Notes under the pieces: generated by a model | Database searches by the model: none | The model's input: the letters and a program-made list of their open reading frames with translations, nothing else | Told to the model about the DNA's origin: nothing | In this document: positions 46,488 through 57,834 of the stretch, piece after piece | Layout: every line of letters starts with the position of its first letter | How positions within the stretch are numbered: position 1 is the first letter of the stretch | Assembly: GCA_949317995.1 (NCBI GenBank) | Contig: OX439048.1 | Span: 22,387,495-22,451,494 of the forward strand | Length of the DNA stretch: 64,000 nucleotides | Source of the DNA: Acholoe squamosa | Lineage: Eukaryota > Annelida > Polychaeta > Phyllodocida > Polynoidae | Reading direction: 5' to 3' | Translations under genes and position numbers: made by a program

Positions 46488-47313
46488 CCAGTAGAATACA
46501 TTCCTGCAAAACCTCACAATTAAGTCAAAACTTCATGAAATAGACTTACGGTGTAGGAGCTCCCATGGGTTGAATGCCGCTTATGTCTAAGATTTGGCTT
46601 GTATGCAACCATAGATATTATGTTTGTGTCTCTGATCACTAATCCAATAACCTTGATTTCCATGTAGACAGGAAGTTATCGTCGATCTTTAGAATTATTG
46701 TCCCACTTTTATACGATTCTTTTCCCATGATCTCCTAAACCACTTTTCCCACTTACCGGGTATATAATCCTCACATGTTAAGGTCTAACCACTATCAAAT
46801 GTTCATATATCGACACAACACTATCATCCATATTTTCGCTTATTTAATTTTTCATCTTAAACTTGCACACTCCTTACAAAAGTAGATAATATAAAGTACG
46901 TCATAACTCTCATTCATGTTTCATGCCATCCATACAAGAGAGCGTAAACTTATGGCATAGATGTATTATGATTGATCAGAACAAATGAGAATTGATCGAT
47001 GCCTCCAAATACAAAACACAAAATGACAAGTAAGTTAGACGCCACAAGATGATTTCAATAAATATTACCAACAGAACATATAGATTCAGTAATATATCAC
47101 TTCTTGTGTGTTCAGCTTCTCGAGTCATACCGATGACGCCATCACATGTGACGTAATGATCAGCCGTATGACGTCATCACAATTCAAATAGTCAGTTAGG
47201 GCGTCACTCGCAACCAACAGCGCCCTTTGTCCACAGGTTTGGTATCTATTACAGTGTATCCTGTCCTGAGAACTCTTTTCTTGGGCACTGCCAGTTAGCG
47301 ACACAAAAGTTAA
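46488..47313. other. convergent 3' ends of the KCNMB-like gene (+) and CCT5 (-)
   Basis: 826 bp between two stop codons of genes that converge. It should hold both 3' UTRs. No strong AATAAA assignment was made for either. A cluster of TGACGTCAT-like sites lies at about 47130-47180. Confidence 0.5.
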
Positions 47314-50300
47314 TTAGATGCGGTCTGCGGGGGCACGGATGTCATCAATCTTGAGGATCATCTTGACGACTTGTGAGGCCAGCATGATCTGCTGCTTCTT
47401 GGAGAGAAGTGTCTCGATGACGTTCTGCGCCTTCATGTCTGTAAATTGACACAAACTGATTTATCCATCTTTTCAACCTCAGGGGAAAGAAGCAAAATTA
47501 TGCCAAAATGTGGCTTACATGCCGGTGTAGCTTATACACAGCTTTAAGCAACTTCAATCTGACCTTCCTTTTATCATGTCTATACAAAATAAAGTACGGG
47601 TTGTGGAATAACAGGGTACAATATTTACATTTTCTCAACTAGATGTAGACACCAATGCCATTTTCAAATATCATTTAAGTGAGTTATAAATGCCAGCCTA
47701 TCTCAAAACCAGAAAGCCTCTACTTACCACTGTTACCAGTCTGCATACAGTCTACACCCAGTCTGGGGTTGTTCTCTAGGACCTGGCGTGACTTGACATC
47801 AGCGACCGTGTTGATTGGCGCTAGACCGCTGTTTTCTGCTAGGGCCATGGGGATGGCTTCCAGAGCCTCACTGAATGCACGCATGGCGTACTGCTCCAGT
47901 GTAGAAACCTGAAAGACAAAAATGTCATTCCTATACTATGGACCAAAATACAGGTCGATGAGTCTTTAAAATGCCCCAAGTGTTTAGCTACAGACTTGGG
48001 CCTACCGTAATCTCCCGCGTAGAAGGCGCGTCTTCTACGCCAAACAAAATGCTGCTGGGTCTTATACGCGGGAGGTAAATTGCCTTGAGTTTGGGGTGCG
48101 CCTTATACGCGGGTTTTTCCAACATCTCATTTGGGAAAATGCGCCGATGACAGCTTGAACTCATAGCGCCAGCACCGCGGCAGACCGGGAGGTGTCGATG
48201 CGCTCGACGGGGATAAGGCCCACCATGCGCCGATGACAGCTTGAACTCATATAGCCAGCAATTCGGCAGCCAGGTCGCTGTAGATTTGCTCGGCGGGTTT
48301 GACACCGACCGTCACACCGTGTGCTGATGACAGCTTGAACTCATATAGCCAGCACCGCGGCAGACCGGGAGGTGTCGACGGGTGCTCGGCGGGTTTGACG
48401 CCGACCATGTGCCGATGACAGCTTGAACTCATATAGCCAGCACCGCGGCAGACCGGTCGCTGTAGATTTGCTCGGCGGGTTTGACACCGACCGTCACACC
48501 GTGTGCCGCTGACAGCTTGAACTCATATAGCCAGCACCGCGGCAGACCGGGAGGTGTCGACAGGCGCTCGGCGGGTTTGACGCCGACCGTGTGCCGATGA
48601 CAGCTTGAACTCATATAGCCAGCACCGCAGCAGACCGGTCGCTGTAGATTTGCTTGCCGTTTTTTTACGCCGACCGTGTGCCGATGACAGCTTGAACTCA
48701 TATAGGGGGGTGGGGAGGGGGGGCGCCTTCTACGCGAAACAGCCCCCCTGTGAGTTGGGGGGGCGCCTTATACGGGGGTTTTTCCGGGAATTGATCCAGA
48801 AGAGGTATGTGCGCCTTCTATGTGAAAAGGCCTTCTCTGAGTTGGGGGGGCGCCTTCTACGCGAGCTGCGCCTTCTACGCGGGAGATTATGGTATCATAC
48901 AAAATATTCTATTTCCAAGCTATATATCTATTGGTTGCATAAACGCGGTCTTCCTCTTTTTTTTTCTAATACTAATATTCCCTGTGGACTGCAACATTTC
49001 AGTGTATCAGTATACTTTTAAATTCCAGTATGTCACTTACCTGGTCGGCCTTTTTGCTAATAGCAACGGAGCAGGCAATCTCTGCAGCTCCACCACCGTA
49101 CACAATCTTGTTCTCACGTACTAGATTCCTGATGACACAGAGAGCGTCATGAAGACTCCTCTTGGCTTCCTCAATGATCTGTATTAAAAAGTGTTACATG
49201 TCATATATACTTGTTGCATACAATGTAGTTTAAAGCAGCCAACCACACTTTCAAGAATTTTAATTCAATGGTTTCAAAACAAATCCTGGATACAGATATA
49301 TTTCTTGGTTTTGATTTGAAAAAAGAAATCTAGCAAAATGTAGAAGTTCATAAGCAAAGGTTCACGAGTGTAGATTACAGCGAGTGTTTTCACAAATGCA
49401 GTTTGGCTGCTGTATCATATGATGCCCATAGGGCGCAGTGCAATGTCTCAATCATTGTAAACAACTCATGTCTAATGCTATGGAGATATGACTGAAAAGC
49501 AAATAGCTTACCATTTTGTTTCCACCACGGATAAAGATTGTGACAGCTCTGGAGTTCTTACATTGTTCGATAACCAACATTTTATCCTTTGTCGTACCAA
49601 ATGTCAACTCGCGTACAGTGCCAGCATGGCCCAACTTGTCCTCTGAAAGCTCCGAGAACCTGGGTACAATACGGCCTCCTGTGGCGATGGCGATCAACTG
49701 TGGAAAAAATACAGATTCTCAGTTGTTTTTTATTGTTTTAAGTAGCAGTGTGCAATAAGTGGGCCATAATATACAACACAATTACAACGTAACAGCCAAT
49801 TTCTTTCTGTGGTACATCTTCAGTTTCAAATTTAGAAATCTAATTGCTATAATACAAGGAAATGCTGCAATCTTTACCTCGATCTCAGGTCCTCCGACCC
49901 ACCGCACGGCAGGAAGGCTCTTCTGTAGTAGTAGATGGTTGGCCTCGTCATCAAAGCCCCATTGACAAATTACTAGATTAGCACCCTTGTCCTTTACCTG
50001 TAAAAAACAAATTAAATTTTTTTTTAGTTTTCTGCTCATGTAATCATATAGTGATAACATGGCCATTTGATCCATGTGCTTGAGTATTTGCATTGTCAAA
50101 ATAGTGCTGTCTCATTAGCTGTCAGATATTACTTACGTAGTTAACCATTTCATCAAACTTCTCCTTCTCGTATTCACGGAGTTTGCGGTATTGTTCTATA
50201 GATGAGACATCCAACTTGTGCTTGGTCTTGGGTTTTGGGGGCTCGAATGGACAGGTGAGGATAGCGATCTTAGCATCTTTCACTTGCTGTTAGAAAGCAA

Positions 50301-52922
50301 GAAATGCAGAAGGAATTAGATAATCACATAAATGCTTGATCATACATATACGAGTGATTTTTCGCAACCACTTGCTTAAAAGTCTAAATAAAAGAAAGTC
50401 ATCAAAGAGACATTTTATATCATATATTTTCATTCATTTCTTCATCAGGTCCTCCATGAATTGCAAACCTATGTAAGATACTTACCTTTGGCATTTGTGG
50501 ATGGGAGAAGTCCTTGTCTACAATAACACCTTTGACTAGCATTGTATCTTCTAACTTGCCCCCCACTTTGCCTTCCATCTTGATGAGTTCAAAGTTTACA
50601 TCCCGCGTCTTCATATCAGCAACGGCCAAGATGGCGTTTACAGCGATCTCAGCCATTTGACGATGGCACTTGTTTACACTGTAACAAAATTGAAAATTTT
50701 AATTCACATTCTTTTTTAAGTATGTACAAAATGATTTGTAAAACTATGAGGAGAACCAGAAATTCATTGTAGCTTAGATGATGTTCACAAAGTCTGGTAT
50801 ACAAAATTCTAGAATACCACACTACGAACTGCTGAAAGTGAAAACCCGAGCTGTGGCCTTTAAGTAGCATATTTGCAAAAAGTCATTACAGCTCCTTAAT
50901 TCTTTTCATTTATTCTATTTATCATTATAGAGCTACGATGAAGTCAGGCTTATACACAGGGTTTGAAATCTATATACCATAATCTCCCACGTATCAGTCG
51001 CGTCTTATACGAGGGGTTTTAGTTCTTCCTGGATCCACAAGGGGGACACGAAGAGCTTTATTTTGATATGTTACACTCCCCCTAAATCAAAAAATAACAT
51101 AGGGGGATTCAAGGGGGTGTGGGGGGGGGCCTAGCTACACATAGCTTTTTGAATTTTGAAAATCCATTCAGTAGAACCAAAGTTATGATTTTTTTGACAA
51201 TATTCTTCAACTCTAGGTGCGCCTTATATGCGAGGTGCGCCTTATACGCGAGAAATTACGGTAGTACCCCTGGTAGTACAGAATGGCAATCACCATAGGC
51301 CCCTGGTGCAGCTTATAGCATCTTCCAAAAGTCAGGGTGCCGCTTATTTCGGGGATTACCGAATTACTTAAAATGATATCAAATGAAATAGAAAACTTAC
51401 ATTTTTGAGCTGAGTGTGGTCATGGCAGTTTTGATGAGAGGCTCTGGGTTGTCGAGATCTACAGGGAAGGAGTCAGCAATGCGGTCCAACTCCTCCATGG
51501 CGGCAAGCGCTGCCATTTCGTAACCATCTGCGACACGGATTGGATGGATACCGCGGTCCAAGAGCTGCTCGGCCTGCTCCAATAGAGCGCCAGCCAAGAC
51601 TGAAAATCAGGTAAACAATTGTTCTTTTAATTTTTAAGTGCTGATCAGCAATTGATGTTCATCCAGGCATGTGTTACAAGTTGACCCCCCCACCCCACCC
51701 ATCTCTATTTCAAAATACAGATATTCTCACAACATAGCCTTAGCATCATCTTCTGGAAAGACTCAAACCTAATATGAAATCTGTATAACCAAATTGAGAG
51801 GAAATGATAAAAATACACACCCACTACACCGGTGGTGCCATCTCCAATCTCATCGTCCTGACTTTGTGAAAGCTGCACCATGAGTTTAGCGATCTGGTGC
51901 TGTACGTCCATCTGTCCCAGGATGGTAGCTCCATCGTTAGTGATGGTGACATCCCCATCAGGTCCAACCATCATCTTGTCCAGGCCCTTTGGTCCCAGGG
52001 ACGTCCTCAGGGTGGAGGCTATCGTCTTGGCAGCCAGAATGTGGGACTAGGGAAGATAAGGGGTGACAATGGTGAATTAGAAAGTAAATTAAAGGATCGG
52101 CAGGTTCATCAATTTCACATCTTCAAACAGAGGATCGAGGGTGTGAGGTATCAATTGGCATGGAGGCCTACTAAATAGGCTGAAAAATTCGCCCTGTTGC
52201 AATCCAGCAAAATAGCGTCGAAATTGGACAGCGTGTTACAGGAAAGGTGCATGTACTATGATGTAGCCTTGTAGGGGCTTTGAAAGACTGTGAATGATTG
52301 AAGGAACGATGATCCCAGCTTTTGTGGAACTATAATCCCATCCCAAAGAAATGATGTCTATATTCTGTTTTTGGAGTGGCAATCACTAATTCAGGTGTGT
52401 ATTCAAACAAAGCTTCAAAGTTTAGATTCACAAGATGTTGATCTTAACTTAAAGTCTGTTAACAAGTTATATATATTATTGGTTGATTCTCTGGATATCG
52501 ATCCCAGATACAGTTTGCAAAGTTTTCGATTCTATGACTGAACATTCTAGATAGATCTTGATCACTAGTATACATTTTAAGGGTGCATGACTCAACACGC
52601 AGACACATTCTGTTTGGACCTGCCATTTGTCTAGAGTGTGCTTCCAATGCTCCAGATGGTATAAGAAACATAATATGGAAGGCATTTCTACGAACATAGG
52701 TCTAAGTTCATGTCAATTCTATTCAGTGTCCCCAAGACATTCAGGGGGACTGTGAATACACATTTGTTTTCATCCACACAGAACTGTAAAACGCTGAGAA
52801 CTGTCAAAACAACCAACTTTCTGAGCCTCCAACCCGGTGAGCCGCTTCTGGTTTTCCTGGTCTCTGACGATAATGAACGGCCGTCCATATTCATCAAAGG
52901 CAATGGTGCCTACAGAAGACAT
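47314..52922 (-). CDS. CCT5: CCT5, chaperonin TRiC/CCT subunit epsilon (10 exons, 540 aa)
   Basis: One of eight subunits of the cytosolic ATP-dependent chaperonin that folds actin, tubulin and other proteins. Exons in transcript order: 52818-52922, 51821-52046, 51401-51599, 50486-50678, 50137-50286, 49878-49997, 49512-49697, 49041-49178, 47728-47908, 47314-47438. Phases all fit and give 540 aa (human 541). Motifs seen: AFDEYGRPF at the N-terminus, [27 protein letters not shown] (ATP site), [58 protein letters not shown], and a C-terminal KIDDIR. The intron 1 donor is unusual (GTTGGT), though the frame and the homologous K-SHIL junction support it. Divergently transcribed with SPMIP11. Confidence 0.97.
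48003..48894. mobile_element. large TIR element carrying a satellite, in CCT5 intron 8
   Basis: Ends are those of the TACCGTAATCTC family (TACCGTAATCTCCCGCGTAG at left, CTACGCGGGAGATTATGGTA at right). The element is 892 bp instead of about 250 because a 90-bp tandem repeat fills its centre. It occupies most of the 1.1-kb intron between exons 8 and 9. Confidence 0.9.
48141..48705. repeat. GC-rich 90-bp satellite inside the TIR element
   Basis: Seven units of about 88-91 bp share 'ccgatgacagcttgaactca' and 'tagccagcaccgcggcagac'. They alternate in their second half ('gggaggtgtcgac' against 'ggtcgctgtagatttgctcgg'), so the true period is about 180 bp. Rich in CpG compared with its surroundings. 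Open frames on the minus strand (MSSSCHRH...) are repeat artefacts. Confidence 0.9.
50975..51263. mobile_element. TIR element, TACCGTAATCTC family, in CCT5 intron 3
   Basis: Left end TACCATAATCTCCCACGTAT, right end TACGCGAGAAATTACGGTA. The interior matches the long subfamily at 8346, same orientation ('tggatccacaagggggacac'). Confidence 0.87.
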
Positions 52923-53222
52923 CTTGGAATATTTCTAATATCCCGGTTAAGAAATAGGTTGCGGATAAAGAAGGATGTCGGCCGATTTGTTTAAGATGCC
53001 GGCTCCGGCATGAGCAGAAGATTCCAGAGTTTTATGATGGCCGCCGGAAGTCACGCAATTTCTCGCCGGGTCTCGCCTGGTACGAGACTACAGATGTAAA
53101 CATTGGCCATAGCAACTGGGGGAAGGTCCTGTAAGACCGAGTTTGTTTTTTTCAGTTCTTACAGCGTTTTAGTTTACTTTTCTCCCTCACATTGTATCCT
53201 GAGTTAGCTTAAGATTGTCAAG
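52923..53222. promoter_or_regulatory. divergent promoter between CCT5 and SPMIP11
   Basis: Only 300 bp separate the two start codons, which point away from each other. It contains GGCCGCCGGAAGT near 53038 (ETS-like GGAAGT next to a YY1-like GGCCGCC) and no TATA box. SPMIP11 starts in AAGATGGC. A shared, CpG-containing bidirectional promoter is inferred. Confidence 0.6.
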
Positions 53223-55690
53223 ATGGCATTTTTCGGTCTTTCGCAGCTAGGTTATCAGGACACGATACGGGAACACTTGCACAAGCCAGGGTTTTCTCCA
53301 CAACACTTGTACCGGAGCGGAGAGTTCCGCAACCCTGATGCTGTCAAATTGCCGCCGATTGTATCTCAGTCTGACTTGCCACAAGCCTCCATCGTCCCAA
53401 TTGATCAGGTGTCAGGCTATGGCCCAGGGCCACAGGGTTCATATGTGGAGTACACAAGGCAGAGAACAAAGCACATCAGGGCCCCCAAAGGTAAGCCAGA
53501 TATTGCCAATATTGTTGGGGAATGTTTATTGTAATTTCAATTTGCATCTTCTTCTTTTCTTTTTTTTTCAAACTTCTTTATTTTAACCTGGTACAGGAAT
53601 GCTCATGCCGGAGCCGGCATCTTAAGGAATAGGTTTAACTGACTTTTAACTGACCAGTGGCAGTGGGACCCTGTTACCGGGTAGTGCATCCTGCCCATGC
53701 CCATCATGGCATTGGTCGTCATAATGCATGAATGCAGCCCTGCTGATTAACTTGCAAGGGCTGCATTCATGCATCATGCCGACCATATCAGCAGGGCATT
53801 ATGCCTTATGCCATGGGAATGATACATTCCCAGAGGGGTCAGCATGATGCTCCAATGAAGTGCTGGTGAGCAGATTCCCCGGCACTTCATTGGTGTACTG
53901 GTAGAGCACCCAAGCGGGCTCACATCCAAAAGGCTGAAGAGCGTCCCCCAAACTATATTAGCGTGGGTGTGCTAAAACAAGCCAATGTGGATTATGGTAT
54001 ATCTACCGTACCATAAAACCTCTCTAACCGTATCGTCATGTTTAAGCGCCAGGATTTGAATAAGTGCCAGTCGCAAATAAGCGCCGGGGGTACAAGGGCC
54101 ATGAAATCTTTCTTAAGCACTAAAACTACATTCTGAATGAGCACCAGACTTGTGTTAGCGCCGGGGGGAATGGGGCCGCCAAATCAAAGACAGCTGAGAC
54201 GCTTAAACACGACAATACGGTAGGCTTAGCCTTAGAAGCCGACCAAAATTTTTTATCTTAACCCAAATTTAGCTTAAAGCATTTCCTCAGAGAAGAGGGT
54301 TGGTTGGCTTCTGAGGGAGGGGAACTAATGCACTTTAGCGCAGGGGCGGATCCGACCCCCTGAAAATAGCCTTAGTATGACTCTTTAACTAGGCAATGTG
54401 GCACAAGACTCAAGCTGCGCCCCCCCCCCCCCGACCACCCCTTCTGGATCCGCCCCTGTAGCGGGTGCTATTGCTAACCCTTTACCTACTAACCCTACCC
54501 TAACCCTTAACGTGATGCAATGTATGGTATTCTGCGATGTGCGCCCGTTAAAGTGCCTTCTACTTAGGGAGTGATCATTTTTTAACAACAGGGGGGGGCT
54601 GGTGGGTTTGCGCGCGGATGCGCGAAAAAAAATTCGACCCCCCCCTCTCGAGGGGGTAAAATTTTTTCGACCCCCCCCCCATAAGGGACAAAAATCACAC
54701 GCGAACGTCCCCTTTTAGCCTATAATAACGCGCAGGGTTTTCCACTGAAAACAGGTGAAATTATTTTGACCCCCCCCCATCAGAGGTATTGAAAAAATTC
54801 TGACCCCCCCTGGTCAAGGGGTTGAAAAAATTCTGACCCCCCCCCTCAAACCCACCAGCCCCCCCCCCCCCCCCCCCCCCGTTGTTAAAAAATGATCACT
54901 CCCTTATGGGAAGTTTTGCAATAACCATGTTTACCATCATCTAAGAAAAGTTGCAAACTATCAAACCAGTGGTTCACAGTAGCAGACCCAGGGGATGGTC
55001 CTGGGGGGGGGGGGGCATTACCCTGGCCTTCTTATTTTATTACATATTATGACATTGTCATGTTGGTCCCCTGACCAACGCACATCACCTCTATGACATC
55101 ACTGTTGTAAGTTGGTCCTCTGACCATCACCATGAACTATTGTATATCTATGGTATATCTGAATTGATGACAAAACATGTTAATGACGTAAATGATACAT
55201 TTCCTTCTCCAGAGCCCAATGACATTTATCGGTATCCCTTGGTAACATCGCATGAGGTTGCCCGCTGGAGAAAAGATGAACCAGTACACAAGAAGGAACC
55301 CTGGATGTGTGTCCCCCGATACGCTCATGTAAACAGTGAAATGACCAGGTAAGAACATTTTATACACTCCAGACTTGAGTGTTTGCATATGCTACCACCT
55401 ACCTAACTATCTCTTGTTTTAAACACATCTTAAAAGGAAAATTCTGGATGTACCCCTGTAATGTTATTCAGTGAAGATATGCTTTATGACAGATATGATT
55501 TCAAATTTGTCAAAAAATATGAAATAGCAAGTGATGCAAAAAAAAAGGGTTACATTCATTTCAAAATATGCAAATTATAAACATTTTAACAGTTTGCAAA
55601 ATATTTGTAAGTTACTCATGCCAACCCTTGTAAAATTCCAGATTCGTGGATGAGATGAGTCTTACAAACAGGGAATTCTCGCTCTTCTAA
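53223..55690 (+). CDS. SPMIP11: SPMIP11 (TEX49), sperm microtubule inner protein (3 exons, 150 aa)
   Basis: Homologue of vertebrate TEX49/SPMIP11, a small protein inside axonemal doublet microtubules of sperm. Exons: 53223-53490, 55213-55348, 55642-55690, with GT-AG sites and matching phases. Recognisable blocks: the N-terminus MAFFGLSQLGYQ (vertebrate MAFFNLYLLGYQ), KLPPIVSQSD, the region around IYRYPLVTSHEVARW, the PWMCVPRYAHVNSEMTR stretch, and the C-terminus FVDEMSLTNREFSLF. The alignment rests on recall of the human protein. Length is close to the mammalian protein. The start is the first ATG, in AAGATGGC. AATAAA at 55915 may end the transcript. Confidence 0.85.
53695..53895. repeat. GCATCATG-type dispersed repeat in SPMIP11 intron 1
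   Basis: Palindromic motifs 'cataatgcatgaatgcag', 'ctgcattcatgcatcatgc' and 'gtcagcatgatgc' recur here. The same vocabulary appears near 6592-6790, 12210-12310, 36430-36525, 42920-43140 and 57205-57550. Confidence 0.7.
54025..54223. mobile_element. TIR element, TAACCGTATCGTCATGTTTAAGCG
   Basis: Inverted ends ACCGTATCGTCATGTTTAAG and CTTAAACACGACAATACGGT, with 'aagcgcc' motifs repeated inside. A relative of the fragment at 1115-1270. In SPMIP11 intron 1. Confidence 0.85.
54564..54906. mobile_element. long-palindrome TIR element with poly-G/poly-C arms
   Basis: The left arm reads TTAGGGAGTGATCATTTTTT then AACAACAGGGGGGGGCTGG. The right arm is its complement with a poly-C run of about 23 and ends AATGATCACTCCCTTA. 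Arms are about 50 bp, and repeated 'aaaattctgacccccccc' lies between. One-ended relatives ('tagggagtggtcattttt') are near 18970, 21133 and 26650. Confidence 0.9.
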
Positions 55691-57834
55691 AATATTCAAA
55701 CAAAACGACAGATCTACCAGGAAAAACAAGTTCAATATTATGAATCATGTACAACTGAGCGACCACCTCACGTCATCGACTGTGCTGATAAAACCCAAAG
55801 CAATGACTGGACTCTTATTGATACATAAGTATCTAAAACTCAACTGAGAAGTTCATGGTGCACATGCTTAGTTTTATTTTTTAATCATTTTTTTTAATAG
55901 GCAATGTCATTAGAAATAAATCATATTTAGCACATGTATTTTGTATATAGTAGACTTTAGAGACATACAAATAATCGTTGTTCAAAAACGATTTTTGGAA
56001 ATCATTAAATGGATGGATTTAGCAGATACATAAATCTTCAATGCCATTTCACACCAAACACTGTGATAGATAGACAAAGACCGACCTCATGTTTGTGCCA
56101 CAAAGAAGAATGAATGCTGTTTGAATGAATGGGTTGTATAGATGATGGTCAAAAGCTATTATGTGTTAAATTTTCCGTTATAGTTTGATGTGAATTGTAC
56201 ACACCACTGAAAGATGCATATAGGTAAAGAGTAATAAATATATGACAACCAAAGATACAGGTCTGTTTTTATCTTTGCGTAGTAAGTTTTAAAGTGTTGA
56301 TACTCATTAGGCCAAACCCAAAAAAAAATTTTTTTTTTTTAAGATTTTCTTGGCGTCCAATGATTCCTTGTTCGAAAAGTGAGGCGAGCGAAAAAAATTT
56401 ATTTTAAAAAAAATTTGCCAAACATCACAAAGAGAAAACTTGTAGAAAGTGAAGCGAGCAAAATCCGTAGACAAGATTTTTTTCAAAGAAAAAAAAATTG
56501 TATTTCCGAAAATATGGAGAGGGAAATCTGTAGACCAACTTATTTTTTTTTGGTGTGGCCTTAGATCTTTACATCTTTAACAGTTATATTATTTGTAATA
56601 CTCCAGTTCTAAGAAACCTCAATGTATGTGTTTGAGTCATGTATTTAAAAGACTTAAACAAATTGATCAATCATCACATTTCTAATTCAAACAAAAGACC
56701 TCATTTCAAATAGGTACACATCAAGTAAAATCTTAATCTGATTTACAGTATACAGCCATATAAAAATTACGGCGGATTTGAAATATACAAGTATAAATAT
56801 AGATCTTTATAGAAAAAAAAAAAACAATTCTACAGACGTATATCACATGTTTAACATACAAGAAACATACTACTGTACCATAATTACAGACTTATCTATA
56901 GTCATTATACACTTCATGCATTGTTTTTCTGATGATATCCCTGAGCATTGAGCACTCTTTTTCCATATTTGGTTCTACCATACAGTTTGGAAGTCATCTG
57001 ATTGTATATATACATACAAAAACATTTCAATGTTAACATTCATTTGTTTACTATCATCCTGGTAATAATTCATTAAAAACTAAATTAACATAGAGTAAAC
57101 TTTACATAATACTTGAATGGAATATGCAGTTATGTTGCATTGATACAACCTTGACAAGTATAAATTGCCAGTATAAATTAAATATGCATCACCCGTGACT
57201 CTTTAAGAACTGATACATTCCTCCGATGGATGGCATGAAGCATTCATACCACATCGGTGCATCACGGCAAACAAGGATCAAGCCAAGATGTCTCATGCCC
57301 TGTGTTAAGGGTTAAAGAGCGATTACTTTGTACATAGCCGTGACATAAACCCATAATGACCCAACCTACATTGAAATACACCATCATAGTCATGTATTCT
57401 ACCATCACAGACACTTCTTTACATAGCCCTTCATCGAAAATTCGCAGAATGCCTGATAATTAACATTGATTGGTGCATCATGCTTACCATTCAATCCAGC
57501 AGGGCTGATGGGGCCGCATTCATGCAAATGTAATGACTCAAGAGCGCAGAACATCAAAGCACTATGCGGCACGTAACAGTCTAAAGATTAACTGAATCGA
57601 TGACTTAAATGCACTAAAGCCGTCATGTAGTCTGGAAGCCTTTAATATGTATTAGTTATTAAGAATACACCACTGACCAGCAGATGTCACCTTCTGCTCT
57701 TTCACTTCTGCAGAATCCTGTTTAGGCTTTACAGAATTTACTAAAAACCTACCAGTAATACATTTTTGGTATGATCATTATCTATGGTTACTTTAGACAA
57801 AGCATCATTGACTTTTTACAAAGGGTAAGTCAAG
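55691..57834. other. convergent intergenic region, SPMIP11 (+) and AGMO (-)
   Basis: 2.1 kb with both 3' UTRs. AATAAA at 55915 and 56233 could end SPMIP11. A repeat at 56305-56566 ('ccgaaaatatgg', 'tagaccaacttattttt') is shared with 13690-13765. GCATCATG-type repeats at 57205-57550. No coding sequence. Confidence 0.55.

Noticed and set aside
48247..48701. Minus-strand frames '[16 protein letters not shown]...'
   Set aside because: They lie wholly in the 90-bp satellite inside a transposon in a CCT5 intron.
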